A stretch of DNA of 64,000 bases from Heterotrichella gracilis. Its lineage: Eukaryota; Sar; Xanthophyceae; Tribonematales; Xanthonemataceae. The DNA is taken from positions 1-64,000 of the forward strand of contig JAULBX010016194.1 of NCBI GenBank assembly GCA_032358255.1, given 5' to 3'. A program made the position numbers and the translations under genes. The notes beneath the pieces were generated by a model that was not told where the DNA came from, made no database searches, and saw nothing but the letters and a program-made list of their open reading frames with translations. This document shows positions 36,001 through 46,071 of the stretch, in pieces (position 1 is the stretch's first letter; each line of letters opens with the position of its first letter).

Positions 36001-36425
36001 TACTTCAGGGGTATATTGAAACAGCACGAGGAACATGGGTAGAAGGGAAACTAGTGAGAGCCATAGGTTTGCAGCAAGTTACACTGTTGCTTGCAGAGCG
36101 CTGTGGGTGGGGTCTCAACGGGGGAATTTTATATGAATTGCATGAACCCTATGCATGCATATGTGCTTGACCATGCATGACCTCGAGGGCTAGCTTGGTT
36201 GTCCGACAAGGCTATAAGCAAAAAGTTTAGTGTGCAGCGTTGAAGTGCAACACCGCACTCTGTGAATATGCCCTTTTGTCTAGGTGCGTGGATGTGCGAC
36301 ACCTTTGTGTGCATCAACCACCCTCAAGCACCTACCTGCACCACCGCCAGGATAACAACCAGCACGCCACCCACCGCCCATGGCGAGGGACTACCACACC
36401 AACGCGTGCGCCCACATGCACTCAT
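24036..36425 (-). CDS. ABCG (WHITE/WBC) half-transporter with Cys-rich N-terminus, ABCG24/28-like
   Basis: Twenty-five minus-strand exons were placed with compatible phases: 36425-36336 (ATG, signal peptide ending VGGVLVVILAVVQ), 35794-35717, one unresolved join, then 35247-35175, 35011-34903, 34456-34319, 33898-33719, 33446-33232, 33107-33033, 32795-32693, 32459-32250, 31807-31644, 31263-31084, 30710-30506, 30284-30114, 29818-29716, 29490-29288, 28966-28696, 28212-28066, 27789-27636, 27074-26914, 26638-26504, 25897-25785, 25501-25382, 24908-24807 and 24428-24036 (stop). That makes roughly 1300 residues. Order: signal peptide; extracytoplasmic Cys-rich modules (CPLGFFC, CPEGGFC, CPEGYFC); TM (FTLYVFLSVIGFCWIVWLLA); ATPase with Walker A GPSGAGKST, Q-loop FVPQDD, signature SGGQKKR, Walker B VLFMDEPTSGLD and His-loop IHQPR; linker; six-TM ABC2 domain (ALITDSLNAMVAG); cytoplasmic tail with a duplicated RSYTxKLE unit. 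It should dimerise and export a lipidic or hydrophobic substrate; the substrate is unknown. The two 5' exons are the least certain. Confidence 0.9.
24481..24501. repeat. perfect hairpin in the last ABCG intron
   Basis: GCCTTGGAT, a 3-nt TCG loop, and the exact complement ATCCAAGGC. It lies between exons 24908-24807 and 24428-24036. A possible structured intronic element, function unknown. Confidence 0.75.
25925..26215. other. AT-rich block inside an ABCG intron
   Basis: The intron between 26504 and 25897 carries a stretch much richer in A+T than its surroundings, with a tandem TTTACAAGATTTACAAGATTTA, an A10 run near 26150 and several TAAT/ATTAT words. It could be an old insertion; no terminal repeats or coding capacity were seen. 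Confidence 0.5.
26413..26464 (-). repeat. intronic copy of ABCG exon end 26504 with donor
   Basis: CCACCACTCAC...GGCCAGTGGCT...ACACAGCC..AACTG matches 26491-26542 about 78 bp away. The copy reproduces the last 15 or so codons (NTSHWPT region) plus the GTGAGTGG donor, and lies downstream of the true exon in the direction of transcription. Confidence 0.8.
27352..27566 (-). repeat. two partial copies of ABCG exon 27789-27636
   Basis: 27476-27566 matches 27630-27720 at about 95% identity (spacing 154 bp), reproducing the last 30 codons (YYAFTVPY, SFGSYYSVGLMVA) and the GCGTG|GTGCGC donor. A shorter, more decayed copy with the same donor lies at 27352-27383. Both are downstream of the true exon in the direction of transcription. 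Confidence 0.88.
28297..28352 (-). repeat. intronic copy of ABCG exon start 28212
   Basis: 54 of 56 bases match 28161-28216 (spacing 136 bp), covering the first 17 codons (MVNGSATSVTGF) and the exon boundary. A weaker third copy may lie near 28560-28620. Both are upstream of the true exon in transcription. Confidence 0.85.
31393..31473 (-). repeat. intronic copy of ABCG signature-motif exon start
   Basis: About 95% identical over 80 bp to 31189-31268 (spacing 204 bp). It repeats the coding sequence from the signature (GGQKKR) through the Walker B Asp-Glu, including the exon's 5' boundary, in the upstream intron. One indel shifts its frame relative to the exon, so including it as an exon would break the ATPase. 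Confidence 0.88.
31786..31956 (-). repeat. three 68-bp tandem units carrying a splice acceptor
   Basis: AGGTCCTGCAGGG recurs at 31803, 31871 and 31939, exactly 68 bp apart. The unit begins inside the 5' part of exon 31807-31644 (DLTVREN) and extends into the upstream intron (GGGGAGGGGGGGTAATGGAGT). Each unit therefore has its own CTGCAG|GACCT acceptor. Confidence 0.9.
33568..33645 (-). repeat. intronic copy of ABCG Cys-rich exon start
   Basis: It matches 33378-33455 at about 92% (spacing 190 bp), including the acceptor and the codons for AGFYCPxPWLILPCPEGY. The two conserved Cys of the CPEGYFC motif diverge in the copy (TAC, TCC). It lies upstream of the true exon in transcription. Confidence 0.85.
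34211..34270 (-). repeat. intronic copy of exon end 34319
   Basis: AACCCTTGCCAAGGGGCAGAA...GCAGTGCGTGGCG...AGGGTC resembles 34309-34372 (spacing about 100 bp), reproducing the exon end and its GTAAGG/GCAAGG donor region in decayed form. Confidence 0.7.
34530..34582 (-). repeat. intronic copy of exon start 34456
   Basis: CAGCTCGTTGTCCAGCACCTGCGGGAGGGTT.GGGCAGGGCTC matches 34439-34485 (spacing about 91 bp) at over 90%, including the acceptor CCGCAG|GTGCT. Upstream of the true exon in transcription. Confidence 0.82.
34707..34731 (+). repeat. interstitial (TTTAGGG)n block
   Basis: Three and a half perfect TTTAGGG units in an ABCG intron. A short CCCTAAA pair in the opposite sense follows at 34838-34852, and further units at 35655-35682. 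The sequence equals the plant/algal-type telomere repeat. Confidence 0.95.
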
Positions 36426-36997
36426 GGTGTGTCGGACAACCTACGCGCCACTTGTCAAGTGCATGCTGGAAAACTGCCAGTTTGGAGCGCCGCAGGCTGT
36501 TGCGCAGCACGGCTCGAGGTGCAGCTGTTTGAAACAAGGGATCGTTACGACACGCCCCACCCAGAGACAGCTGCGGTTAAGCATATCCGATCGACGCTTG
36601 CCAGCTGGCTTTGTGTCAACCCTGATAGGGTTAGGGTTAGGGTTATAGATAGCAGCTGGTGCCCTTGGGGCCACCAGTGTTGGTGGCTTGACCGGTGCAA
36701 AAGACTCTTCATTGCCATGATTACAAACCAGTCAATACTGTTGAGTCAGCCTATCTTAGATAGCTTTGTGACTAAAATGTGGTCACTCCTTGTTTCACTG
36801 TTTACTTACATGGCTCATGTACACACGTCATGTACCACTTAAAACACACACAACACTTTGTTGCTGGATGCTATGGTCTCCCTTGCGCCCTCAAAGGAAT
36901 CTCCACCGATGGCCTACAGCATGGATCCCTCTTTGAGCAGAGCCCATTACTTAAACCCTCAACCCTCAACCCTTAACCCCAAGCAGTCAGCGCCCCA
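36426..36997. other. intergenic between ABCG 5' end and TAF5 3' end
   Basis: It should contain the ABCG promoter. A TTAGGG-type block is at 36627-36646 and a run of CCCTCAACCC words at 36956-36980. A 200-codon plus-strand frame over 36240-36842 overlaps the ABCG first exon and has no domain. Confidence 0.45.
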
Positions 36998-39900
36998 TTA
37001 TTGGCGGGCGGCCTCCCCGTTTGCGGGTGGTGTGAACGGCCCCCCTGCCAGCAGCAGGTTCCTGCGAGTGAATCTGGTTGCCGCCACCGGTGTGGCCTTG
37101 GTGCGGTAGGTGTTGAGCAGGGTGTAGGGTTGTGAGGGGGAGGAAGACCCTTGGCTAGGGTGTTGGGGGTCGGGGCGGGTGGAGTAGAGGCCCAGGGTGT
37201 AGTCCGCGCTGCCTGCGGGGTGACGGGGAGGGGGTTTCATAGGGTTTCACAAAGGGGTTTGGGGTGCAATGTGTTAAGCAGACAAGGAGTGTTTGCGGAG
37301 TAATTAGTGACACTCAACAACGAGGAAAACCGGTGATAACTCCAATATTAACATGCACATTTTGAAAACGCACATTGAAAGTGCGCCTTTGGCACGGTGC
37401 AAAACAGCTGGCAATTCGCTGTATGCATACATCTGCCGTGCAGCATTTGTGACCCTGGGATTGCCACAAGGCAACATGCCGTGAGCTACACCTGTGGTTT
37501 GCTACATGCATACATTTTAAACGCAGCATTTGTGACCCTAGGTGGGCAAAGCGACCCTAAGAGCACAAAGCGACACGCCATGGTGATGCGCGTGAGCCAC
37601 ACCTGTGGCCAGTATGGTTCCCTCCCCGCTGCTGTACCCCAAGCTCCAAATCGCCCCTTGGTGGTGGCGCATGGCAGCCAGCCGCCGCCCCCCCGCAAGG
37701 TCCCACACACCCATGCCACCGTCTTCGCACCCCACCGCCAGGTGGCGCCCGTCAGGGGAGAAGGCAAGGGAGGTGACCTGGGGAGGGGGTAGAAAGGGGA
37801 GCTCGGCGACGTGGCAAGGAAGTGGGGGAGGGTGTCTTGTATTGGTCGAAAAAAGGGGATGTCAGCAACATGCCATGTTGGTGTGAGGCTGTCGCCTTAT
37901 TCGTTTGATTCATAATATGCCCGCTTTAACCATAATATGCCCGTATTTTGGGCAACAATTAGTGGCGTGAACGTGATGTGTCCACGGGGTGAGGGGTGCA
38001 GCATGGGCACAGATACCCTCGCCTAGGGATAAGCGGCCGCCCTTGGACACGTGAAAACCCTGGTCTAGGGTATATGGAACAAGACCATACTGCACACAAG
38101 GTGTCTTGTTGGCGTGGCGTGAATAGCCCTTGCCTAGGGTTCCCAAGGTTTTCTGCTTACCGGCGATCTTTGACTGGAGAACAGCCGCACGCACTCCCCT
38201 CCCCTCATGTCCCACACCCTCACCCCCTTGTCCGCACTGCCTGTGGCCAGGTAGTGGCAGTTGGGGTGCCAGCGCACACAGCTCACGTCGCTCTGGTGGC
38301 CTGCAGGAGGCGGTGGTGTTGGTGAGGTGGGGGGTCACGCAGATGACGTGGCATGCAAGGGGCGTGTAAAAACGTGCGTGCGGATGGGGGGGGGTAGTGG
38401 CATTGGTGCTGTGTTGTGCTGGCTGATGCAAGGGCACGCCGCTCAAGTGGTCGGCGGATTGTGGTGGGTGGCAGTGGTGATGATGAAGGCATGCATGTGC
38501 TAGGGTTTGCCAACCCTACCTGCCAGTATCCTCAGCGGTTGTAGCCTCTCTGTGCACCACACCCTCCCGCTGCAGTCCGCACCCCCCGAGGCAAAGTAGT
38601 GGCCAAGGGGGGAGAAGGAAACATCCCACACAGGCCAGCAATGGCCCCTGGGAGAAAAAGGGAGGGAGGAGGGGGGGAGGGTCAGGGGAATAGTGGTGGA
38701 GTGACAGAGGTCAGGGTGCAGGCCAGGATGATGAGGACCCATCTTTGAAGGTGCAAACAAAAACCCTGCCAGAACCTTCAGGGTGTATATGCAAACCCTA
38801 TCCAAACCCTTGCCTGTGCACCGCAAGGTTGACTGTTGACATCAGCTCAGCCCTCTACCGCCGCACCCTCCCATCCCCCCACAGCTCCGCAGCAGGACTC
38901 CTCCAGATTCTAGGTCAAGACCCTCACCCCAGACTGTACTCCATGAATTATGGTCTCACATTCCCCTTGAAAAATGCATTGTATTTTTGGGAGCCAGCAA
39001 CTCACTTGTACACCGCCAGGTTGGCCGCCAGCTCAGCGCTCCACAGGCGCACACTCCCATCACCCCCACAGCTCAGCAGCAGGGATTCCTCCGGGTTGTA
39101 GTCAACTGCATACACCCCCCCTGCGTGCCCCCACAGCATGGCCACCTCGCCCCCTGCTGCATCGGACGCGGGGGCGGATGCGCCGGCGGAGGCCAGCTGC
39201 ATGTCGTAAACCCTAACGGATGAGTCGGAAAACCCTCCTGCGGGGAGCAGGGGGATGAGGGTTTTGAGGAGGGTTGGCATGGGGTTGGGTAGGGAACGGG
39301 GCTTGTTTTGTTTTTGTTTTCTTTTTCAATTTCGTGGTGCAAAAGCAGCGGAGTTGACATAAATGTGCAGGGCACGCGTTAGGAGGGTTACAAGGTTTGT
39401 TATTTGCTTATGGGTTGTGGACCCATTCATGCACCGTTCATGAAGTGGCTCATCATGCCAGTCGTGTGGACAATAACATGATCACTGACCAGCAAGCATT
39501 GACACGACACCTGATCACAAACCCTGAACCCAAAAACCCTATCTAGGGCACTCACCCACTACGTGCTTGGCGTCTGATGAGAAGGCCATGCAGTTGAGGC
39601 TGCGGTGGGTGTTGACGAATGTGAAGAATGTCACAGAGGGGAGGGAAGTGGGCCCCAGGGGGGCGCGGCACTCGATGTCTGCTAGCATGGAGATGTGCAG
39701 CTCTTCTGACAAGGTGGGGAGGGGGATCTGCGGGGAAAGGGGAGGAGACATGCGGCATGCGTCAGCCACGACAGGTTGTAAAACTGTCACTTGTGCATAT
39801 GAGACATGAGTTTGGTTGCCTTCCAAATCAGGAAATACTCCATCCGGCGGAGGACCTTCTGTCCTTGCGCAGACATCATAATGTGAACATAACGAGGATA

Positions 39901-42900
39901 ACCCTTGCTTTGTTGTTTGCATGCGGTCCAGCAGTACAGCCGGATTCGGAGCGACCTTTGCACCACCCAGCCCTGTCCTAACAGGCATGGAAGGCCTGCA
40001 CACATATGCAACCAAACCGCTTGGCTTGATTGGGTTTGCCTGCTCTAGCTTGTGCCACTGCATAGTCTCACCCATATCATGCACCCTTCCTACCTACCCT
40101 TGCCCTCTGGAAATCCCTCTTTGCCTACCTCTGGCTTTATCCGGTTTGCCTGCTCCACCTTGTGCCTCTGCCTGGCCTCGGTCTTGGCCTTGATCAGTGC
40201 CAGGCGGGCCTTCTTGGTCAGCGGTTTTCCCTCCTTGTCCACCTCGGGCACATCCTCTTCATCCCCTTGGGCAGCCACGCGCTCCGCATGGATGTCCTCG
40301 GGGTTGCCCTAGGCAAGGGTTCAGGGCGTTACTACTTTTGCCACAGTTTCAGGATTGGTATCAATGGACCGGGTGTGCCAAATTGAGCATCGAGGGCCTG
40401 GGGAAGAAACATATTCATGTACACATGAATCACCCACGCTGCAGTTCCAGAGTACCGGTATCAGCAACCTGGACTCTACCCTCAATGCAGGGCATTATGC
40501 AGGGATTCTACGTGTGTGCTCTGTGGCCATGCAGGATGCCGTGAGGGTTTTCTAGCATGCACATGCAGGTTTATTTGACGGTTTAGGTTTTTAGGGTTTT
40601 ACCTGCAGGAGCCCTAGCTTGAGGGGTACAAGCGGCCCCCCCAGCCCCCCACTGGCCCCTCCACCCCCCAGCAGCATCTCCTCCCCGTCCTTTTCCTCTG
40701 CGCTGGGCCCCCTGCCACCCCCCTCCACCACCTGCAGTGTGCACCCAGGTGGCTGTCACATGGTGTACTGCTAAATAGCGTGTGATGGTCATGCTTGATC
40801 AAATGCTACATAGAGTGTGATAGTCATGCTTGATCAGTGCCGGGGATGAACAGGCAATGGCAGGCCGGGTGCAATGGGGCTTGATCGTCTTCATAAGGGG
40901 AACGCCCCACATCACATCAAAACGCTAAACCCTAAACCCTAAACCCACCCCCCACCTGCACGTCCAGCCACTGGTTGACCACCCCCAGCACCAGGATCAG
41001 CTGCGCGCCCCACATCACATAAAAACCCTAAACCCTAAACCCTAAACCCGCCCCCCACCTGCACATCCAGCCACTGGTTGACCACCCCAAGCACCAGAAA
41101 CAGCTGTGCACTCTGCAAGTAGCGCATCATCAGCTGCTCGGCAGCCGCACTGAGGCGCAGGGGGGTGCGCACAGCGCGCGCGCCCAGGGCAGTGCGGTTG
41201 GTGGTCAGGTGCTGGGGCACCGCCACGCTGGCGAGGTCTTGGAGCTCCTGCATGGGGAATTTAATTATGGTTTAGGTTTTTTGGAAGGGTATTTTGGTCC
41301 GGTGCTGGGGCACGTCCACGCTGGCAAAGTCCGGGAGCTCCTGGGCACAGGGCGTAGGGTTTTGGGTTTTGTGCGTAGGGTTTAAAGGATGCCGTTGGAG
41401 TAGCGGCAGTGAATGCTGACGAGGTTCTTGCATAACTCACCTTTTGACATACAGTGGGACAGGCATCCAAGCATGCACGTCATGACAAGAGACGGGCATC
41501 CAGGAACGCAACAGTTACATAAGCCTTAACATCCCAACGCAGAATCAACCCAAATCACCACCACCCTCCCCCACACCTGCTCCCTCCCGTGCAGCCTGCC
41601 CTCCCCTCCCCCCGTGAACCTCCCCTTGTGCTTGGCCAGCAGCGAGTGCGCCACCGCTGTGGCCCCCTTGCTCACCATGTCAAGGTAGCAGTGCACGTAG
41701 ATAGGGTACAGGGCGCGCTTCAGCTCACCCTGCACAGGGTTTGAGGTAGGGTTTTGAGGCAAGGGTTTTTAGCAGGGTTTCCTGTGCCATGGTAGGGTGA
41801 CAGGTAGGGTTTTGAGTGGTGAGGGATGTATATTGGCTTCACCTTGAACAGCAACCCAGTGGCTTGCAAAAGTGCGGTTGCACAAATTCCTGCCAAAATG
41901 ATGGATGGCAGAGAAAGAGATGGACAACCGGCTTGAGCCCCAAAAACCCTAACCTCCTGCCTTGAACGCATCCAGGCTGTTATCCACCCACGCAGCAAAA
42001 CCCTAGCCACCACACCGGCACCCTACCCCATAAACCCTAAGCCCGCACCCATCCTACCTTGAACGCATCCAGGCTGTTGTCCACCCAGGCCGCAAACGCG
42101 TCAAACTCGTATTGGTACGCCGCAGGGTCCCCATCAGCCGCTGTGTACAGCAACACACTATCCAGCACAGCTCGGTCGGGGTCGTTGGAAACCCCTGGTA
42201 GGTTTTCATCGTCGTCAAACGCCTTGGCCTCCGACCGGAAAATGCGTGCGGCTTGGAGGTACCTGTGGGGGTTGGAGGGGGGCATTGAGGGGGGGGGGGC
42301 AAGGTGACTGAGGAGGGTGGCGGTGGTTGTTGAAAAGGGTTGGGGTGTTGTTTAGGGTATTAGGGTGTGGGATGCTGATGAGAGGAGGTAACTGACACCC
42401 TTGCACGCTTTGCACCACCCAACTCTGCCTGGGTGAGCCTTATACCAGTCTAAATGGGGCTGCACTGCTGATACTATGCAACGAGGCAATAAAAAGACTC
42501 CTGCCGTTGCAACATATGCATGCATGGAGCAATATGTGGCATACAAGTACATGAGCGTTATATGACTTTGTAAAGCTGTAAACCCACTCTTCACGCAGCG
42601 TTTTAGCGGGCGTATGGTGATGGGTACTACACAAAATTACTGGACAACCCCGCCACTTGAGCTCAAGGGTCTGCAACCCAACGTAAGCAAATACAACGCA
42701 GACGTACGAATTGACGTAGAGATTTGCAGATAGAGACTTTCCAGCCAGTTTGCCTCAGCATTGTCAATGTGCGTGCATGCATGCATTCACATTCATATGC
42801 ATGCATCATCGTTCAGCTTGCAGATGCATCACTGCTATGCATGTACTATCATGTCTGCCGCAGGCCCAACTCACTTTCGTTTCTTAAGATAGTTGAACAC

Positions 42901-42927
42901 GATTTTATCCAGCAGCGCGTCTCCCAT
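36998..42927 (-). CDS. TAF5: TFIID subunit TAF5 (LisH, NTD2, WD40)
   Basis: Twelve minus exons with fully consistent phases: 42927-42875, 42262-42058, 41729-41577, 41247-41059, 40731-40603, 40308-40129, 39727-39556, 39237-39006, 38647-38520, 38300-38161, 37777-37603 and 37212-36998, totalling 656 residues, close to plant TAF5. Exon 1 encodes a LisH-like helix (MGDALLDKIVFNYLKKR). Exons 2-4 carry the TAF5 NTD2 fold (ELKRALYPIYVHCYLDMV, VVNQWLDVQ). Exon 6 is a charged linker (KKARLALIKAKTEARQRHK). Exons 7-12 form the WD40 propeller: GHAGGVYAVDYNPE, GDGSVRLWS, GHCWPVWDVSFSPLGHYFAS, GHQSDVSCVRW, GSADKGVRVWD, FSPDGRHLAVGCEDGGMGVW. The C-terminus has the diagnostic FTRRNLLLAGG. It scaffolds TFIID (in many organisms a paralogue or the same protein serves SAGA) in the nucleus. 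ATG 42927 has a good GCAGCCATGG context and is supported by the LisH phase. Confidence 0.95.
37407..37560 (-). repeat. tandem copies downstream of TAF5 exon 37777-37603
   Basis: TGCATACAT...CGTGCAGCATTTGTGACCCT at 37422-37455 recurs at 37506-37540. GAGCTACACCTGTGG at 37482-37496 matches the exon end and donor at 37595-37608. One duplicated block of roughly 85-110 bp carries the exon end. Confidence 0.7.
38816..38912 (-). repeat. intronic copy of TAF5 exon end 39006
   Basis: TGTGCACCGCAAGGTTGACTG...CAGCTCAGC...CACCCTCCCATCCCCCCACAGCTC.GCAGCAGG matches 39006-39095 (spacing about 186 bp). It reproduces the last 30 codons of the WD-repeat exon. Downstream of the exon in transcription. Confidence 0.75.
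40015..40070 (-). repeat. intronic copy of TAF5 exon end 40129
   Basis: GGTTTGCCTGCTCTAGCTTGTGCCACTGC matches 40142-40170 (spacing about 111 bp), translating as WHKLEQANPIKPS beside the true RHKVEQANRIKPE. Downstream of the exon in transcription. Confidence 0.72.
40909..41050 (-). repeat. junction copy with telomere-type repeat in TAF5 intron
   Basis: A unit of about 101 bp is duplicated: GCCCCACATCACAT + (CCCTAAA)3 + CCCCCCACCTGCA + the last 15 codons of exon 41247-41059. The telomere-type blocks are at 40925-40946 and 41026-41049. The copy of the exon end (40954-41010, VVNQWLDVQ codons) keeps the CTGCAG|GTGGGG donor. The repeat was part of the duplicated unit. Confidence 0.9.
41285..41345 (-). 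repeat. intronic copy of TAF5 exon start 41247
   Basis: GGTGCTGGGGCACGTCCACGCTGGCAAAGTC.GGGAGCTCCTG matches 41208-41250 (spacing 93 bp), including the exon boundary. Upstream of the exon in transcription. Confidence 0.82.
41953..42000 (-). repeat. intronic copy of TAF5 exon end 42058
   Basis: CTTGAACGCATCCAGGCTGTTATCCACCCACGCAGCAAA matches 42059-42098 (spacing about 102 bp) with three or four differences. The donor has changed to CAAG|GCAGG in the copy. Downstream of the exon in transcription. Confidence 0.85.
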
Positions 42928-44035
42928 GGCTGCCGTATCTCTTGACAACCCTCCAACTCTACGTCATTCTCCAAACTGCACCACTCGCCATCACCATCAT
43001 CGAGCCAGCTGGCTGCAAACTGAGTCACGCCACTCTTATTGCACTCGAATAGTTTCGACTTATGTTGACGTATGTGTCAAACAAGCACGCCGGTTGAGTT
43101 GAGGGAGGTTCACGAGAGCTGCCCTTGCCATGTGTTGGTTACCAGAGCTGCCCACTACGTAGGCCTGATAGTGCACAGGTAGAGTGAACGCCTCTGCTCA
43201 ACCCATACAGACTCTGACCTTCTTTGTGCATTGTTTAGAGTGACAACTCCTGACTTCGTATGTATACACCAACCCCAAGGGTGGGTTTGGGCATGGTTTC
43301 AGAGTAATTTCATAGGAGGGCACTACAATGCCCTCTAGTTGGGAGGCAACCGACAGCATCATCTAGTTACTTTCTGTGTTTTTTGTCATCTAAAACCATT
43401 CCAGGTTGAGGGGCAGCAGTAATATCAGTTGTGAAGAGTCACACAATAACAGTGGTGTTTAAGTTGCGACGTGAGCCTTCTTCCAAAAGGCACTTGATAG
43501 GAACAAGGGGCATCCTTGTTGCCGCGTGGACTCAGAATGTGTTTGCAAGTCACTGGTGGCATTTATTACAAATTGCGCTTTAGAGGCGCAGCACACATAA
43601 AGAACCCAAAGTGGGGACTACTCGTGGCAATCGTAAGAGGTAGTGCAGTGAAATATTAAATTCCACATGATGCGCAGGGCAACACAACGCCACTGCCCAA
43701 TATTGGTACACGCCACTGTACACAGGAAATAATACAAGGGGTTGGCTGCAACCCTCCAATAAAAAGCAAAAAAACATGGATTAGGCAAGCAAACATTGCC
43801 CAACACTACACACACACATTGACATAAAAGTACAGAGCGGGCTTCTCGTTCACAAAGCCTCGGCGCAAACCCCAAGGAAGGGTTTTGGACACCCACACAC
43901 ACCGCCGCTTCCACTGTAGAGTACACACATACAATGGCGTCAGCCTGAGTGCTACAACACCCCACACTAATCAAGCACGCGCACATACTGACATGTGGCG
44001 CAGACTGCAACACCAGGTTACAACCCAGCCTGGCC
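42928..44035. other. intergenic, TAF5 promoter and HSP20 3' flank
   Basis: No gene is recognised. A minus-strand frame at 43618-44064 shows no domain and overlaps the end of the HSP20 gene. The first 200 bases upstream of TAF5 have no obvious TATA box. Confidence 0.5.
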
Positions 44036-46071
44036 CTAGTCCACACTGACAAACTTCCAGTCACCGGTCTCCCCCCCCTCCTCCTCCCCCTCCTCTTCCT
44101 CCTCCTCCTCCTCTTCCTCCCCTGGCACCAGCCCCTCCAGCTCCATGCCCCTCAGCTGGGCCTCAACAGCAGCAGCCTCGGCGGAGGCGGTGGGGGCTGG
44201 GGCGGTGGGGGCGGTGGGGGCGGGGTGTGTGGGGGTTGGGGCTGCGCTCGCTGGCTGCTTGCCCTTGTCTTCCGGCGCAAGGGGGGGTGCTGAGGCTGCA
44301 GGTGGGTGAGGAATGGGGGGGTAAGCAATCTTCAGCCGTGGCACGAGACAAGTTGCACTGTTGACTGTGTACTTCGAAACATTTACAAGTAACAAACATG
44401 GCGTTGAAAATTTGATATTCCAGGAGGGTACAGCGGGTGTACGCAGATTTGGGGTTTGGGGTTTGTGGGGGTACCCAGGGTATACGTGGTTTATGGAACA
44501 GGGTTCAGGAACAGGGGCCAGACTTTAGGGTTGAGGGTTTGTGGTGGAGGCGCTGTAGACAGCATGAACTGTTTTGTGACGATGGCTACAGGCTACATCC
44601 ACTAGTGCCTTACAAATTTAAGTTTTGCACCCACCTGCAGCCAGGGGCTCCACTGGCGGCACGTAGCTGGGCCCAGCACCTGCCGCAGAACCCTTGGAGG
44701 GTGTGGTTGGCACCTTCTTGGGGACGGTGACTGTCAGCACGCCCGCCTCCAGCTTGGCCCTGATGCCGGCTGTGTCAGCGCCGCCAGGGAGGGAGAATGC
44801 GCGGGAGAAGGAGGGGTCGGTGCGCCTGAAGGGGAGGAGGGGGGGGGGGGAGTCAGTGGGCAGTGGTGGTGGGGTGTGTGGCAGGTGAACTCAGGGCAAC
44901 GGGAGGGTGCAACAGAGGGCGTGGACAGGGAGGGGCTCAATGTGGACAGGAGTTGTGGTGGTGGCGGCGCCCAGTAAAAACGCAAGCTCATGGGCTTGCG
45001 ATTCCAGATGGCAGAGTAAACATCAGTATCACCAGGTCTTCTAGCGGGCACTACTTGCAGCCTCGCTCTTGAAGACTTGTTCAAGCACAAGAGTGTACTT
45101 AGTGCCACTATGCTAGTGCCATGTGTGAAGGGTACAGTGTGCAGTGCTGCTCACAAGGTCAGACACCCACCTCTCACGGCGCAGAACCCGGCCTTCGCCC
45201 TCCTCCCCGGCCTTGGCCTGCTTGTTGCCCGCGCTGCCACTCACGATCAGCAGCCCCTCGCGGTTAACAGCCACATCCAGTTGGTCACGCGCCAATCCAG
45301 GCACATCAGCGATTACCAGGTAGTGGTCGCCCTTGTCAAAGACGTCGAAGGGCACGGGGTTGGAGGCGGCTTCGCCGGAGGGTTGGTTGGTGCCGCAGCG
45401 CTTGCGGCCTGCACAACGGTGGGGGTTGGTGTGAGGGAGGTGCGACCAATGCTGTATGCATGCGCGGCGTTGGAAAACGATGAGGGCGCTTGCGTGTGAG
45501 CCGTGAAAGGGGTCATCAGACTGAAGATATATAGGCAACCAAAGTTGGATAGTGGTGAAAAGCGCGCATTGCGTCAAGGGCTGTCGGTATATAGAATAGT
45601 TTACATGGGCACATGGTTAGCTAACCAGGTTTGTATGCAATTGCAAGCACCGTGTGGGTGTTTACAAAACGAGAAGGCCTGAGACGAACAATTGTACCAC
45701 AAGGAAGCTTGCTTTCAATTTAGATGCAAGTGCGAAGCGCCAGGCTTGTAGGAAAAAATAGTTTACCTGGCATATAGCGGTCCAAGGTTAGGTTCGCATG
45801 CCTTTGGCATGTACGGGAACATGTGCCAACGCATGCACGATATCGGCTCCAACCACGCACAGTTACCTGAAAAGCCGCCTCGAGGCCCACAGGCGCCCGA
45901 CCAAGCCGCTGCACCTCCGCATGGTCCGCATCCTTGGCCGAACCTGGGCCCACAGGGGCCACCACCGCCCCGAGCGAATGGTCCACCGTGACCTCCAATG
46001 TTGGCATTGATGTTGGCGGTAATGTCCTCCATGAGGCTCTCAAGGAATGAGAGGTCGACGAGGACAGCCAT
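44036..46071 (-). CDS. small heat-shock protein (HSP20/alpha-crystallin)
   Basis: Four minus exons, 46071-45867, 45408-45171, 44825-44635 and 44295-44036, encode 297 residues. The N-terminal 70 residues start with a short helix (LSFLESLMEDITANINANIG) and turn Gly/Cys/Pro-rich (GPCGPRFGQGCGPCGG). The alpha-crystallin domain spans exons 2-3: PFDVFDKGDHYLVIADVPGL, DQLDVAVNREGLLIVSG, RRERW, then SFSRAFSLPGGADTAGIRAK and the signature GVLTVTVPK. That GVLTVTVPK is the usual A-x-x-x-n-GVL motif end. After it comes a long Ala/Pro/Thr and poly-Glu tail ending GDWKFVSVD, much longer than the usual C-terminal extension. It should act as an ATP-independent holdase chaperone. No organelle-targeting peptide is evident. 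A candidate heat-shock element lies about 240 bp upstream. Confidence 0.93.

Noticed and set aside
36240-36842. 200-codon plus-strand open frame
   Set aside because: It overlaps the ABCG first exon on the other strand, includes a telomere-type run, and has no domain.
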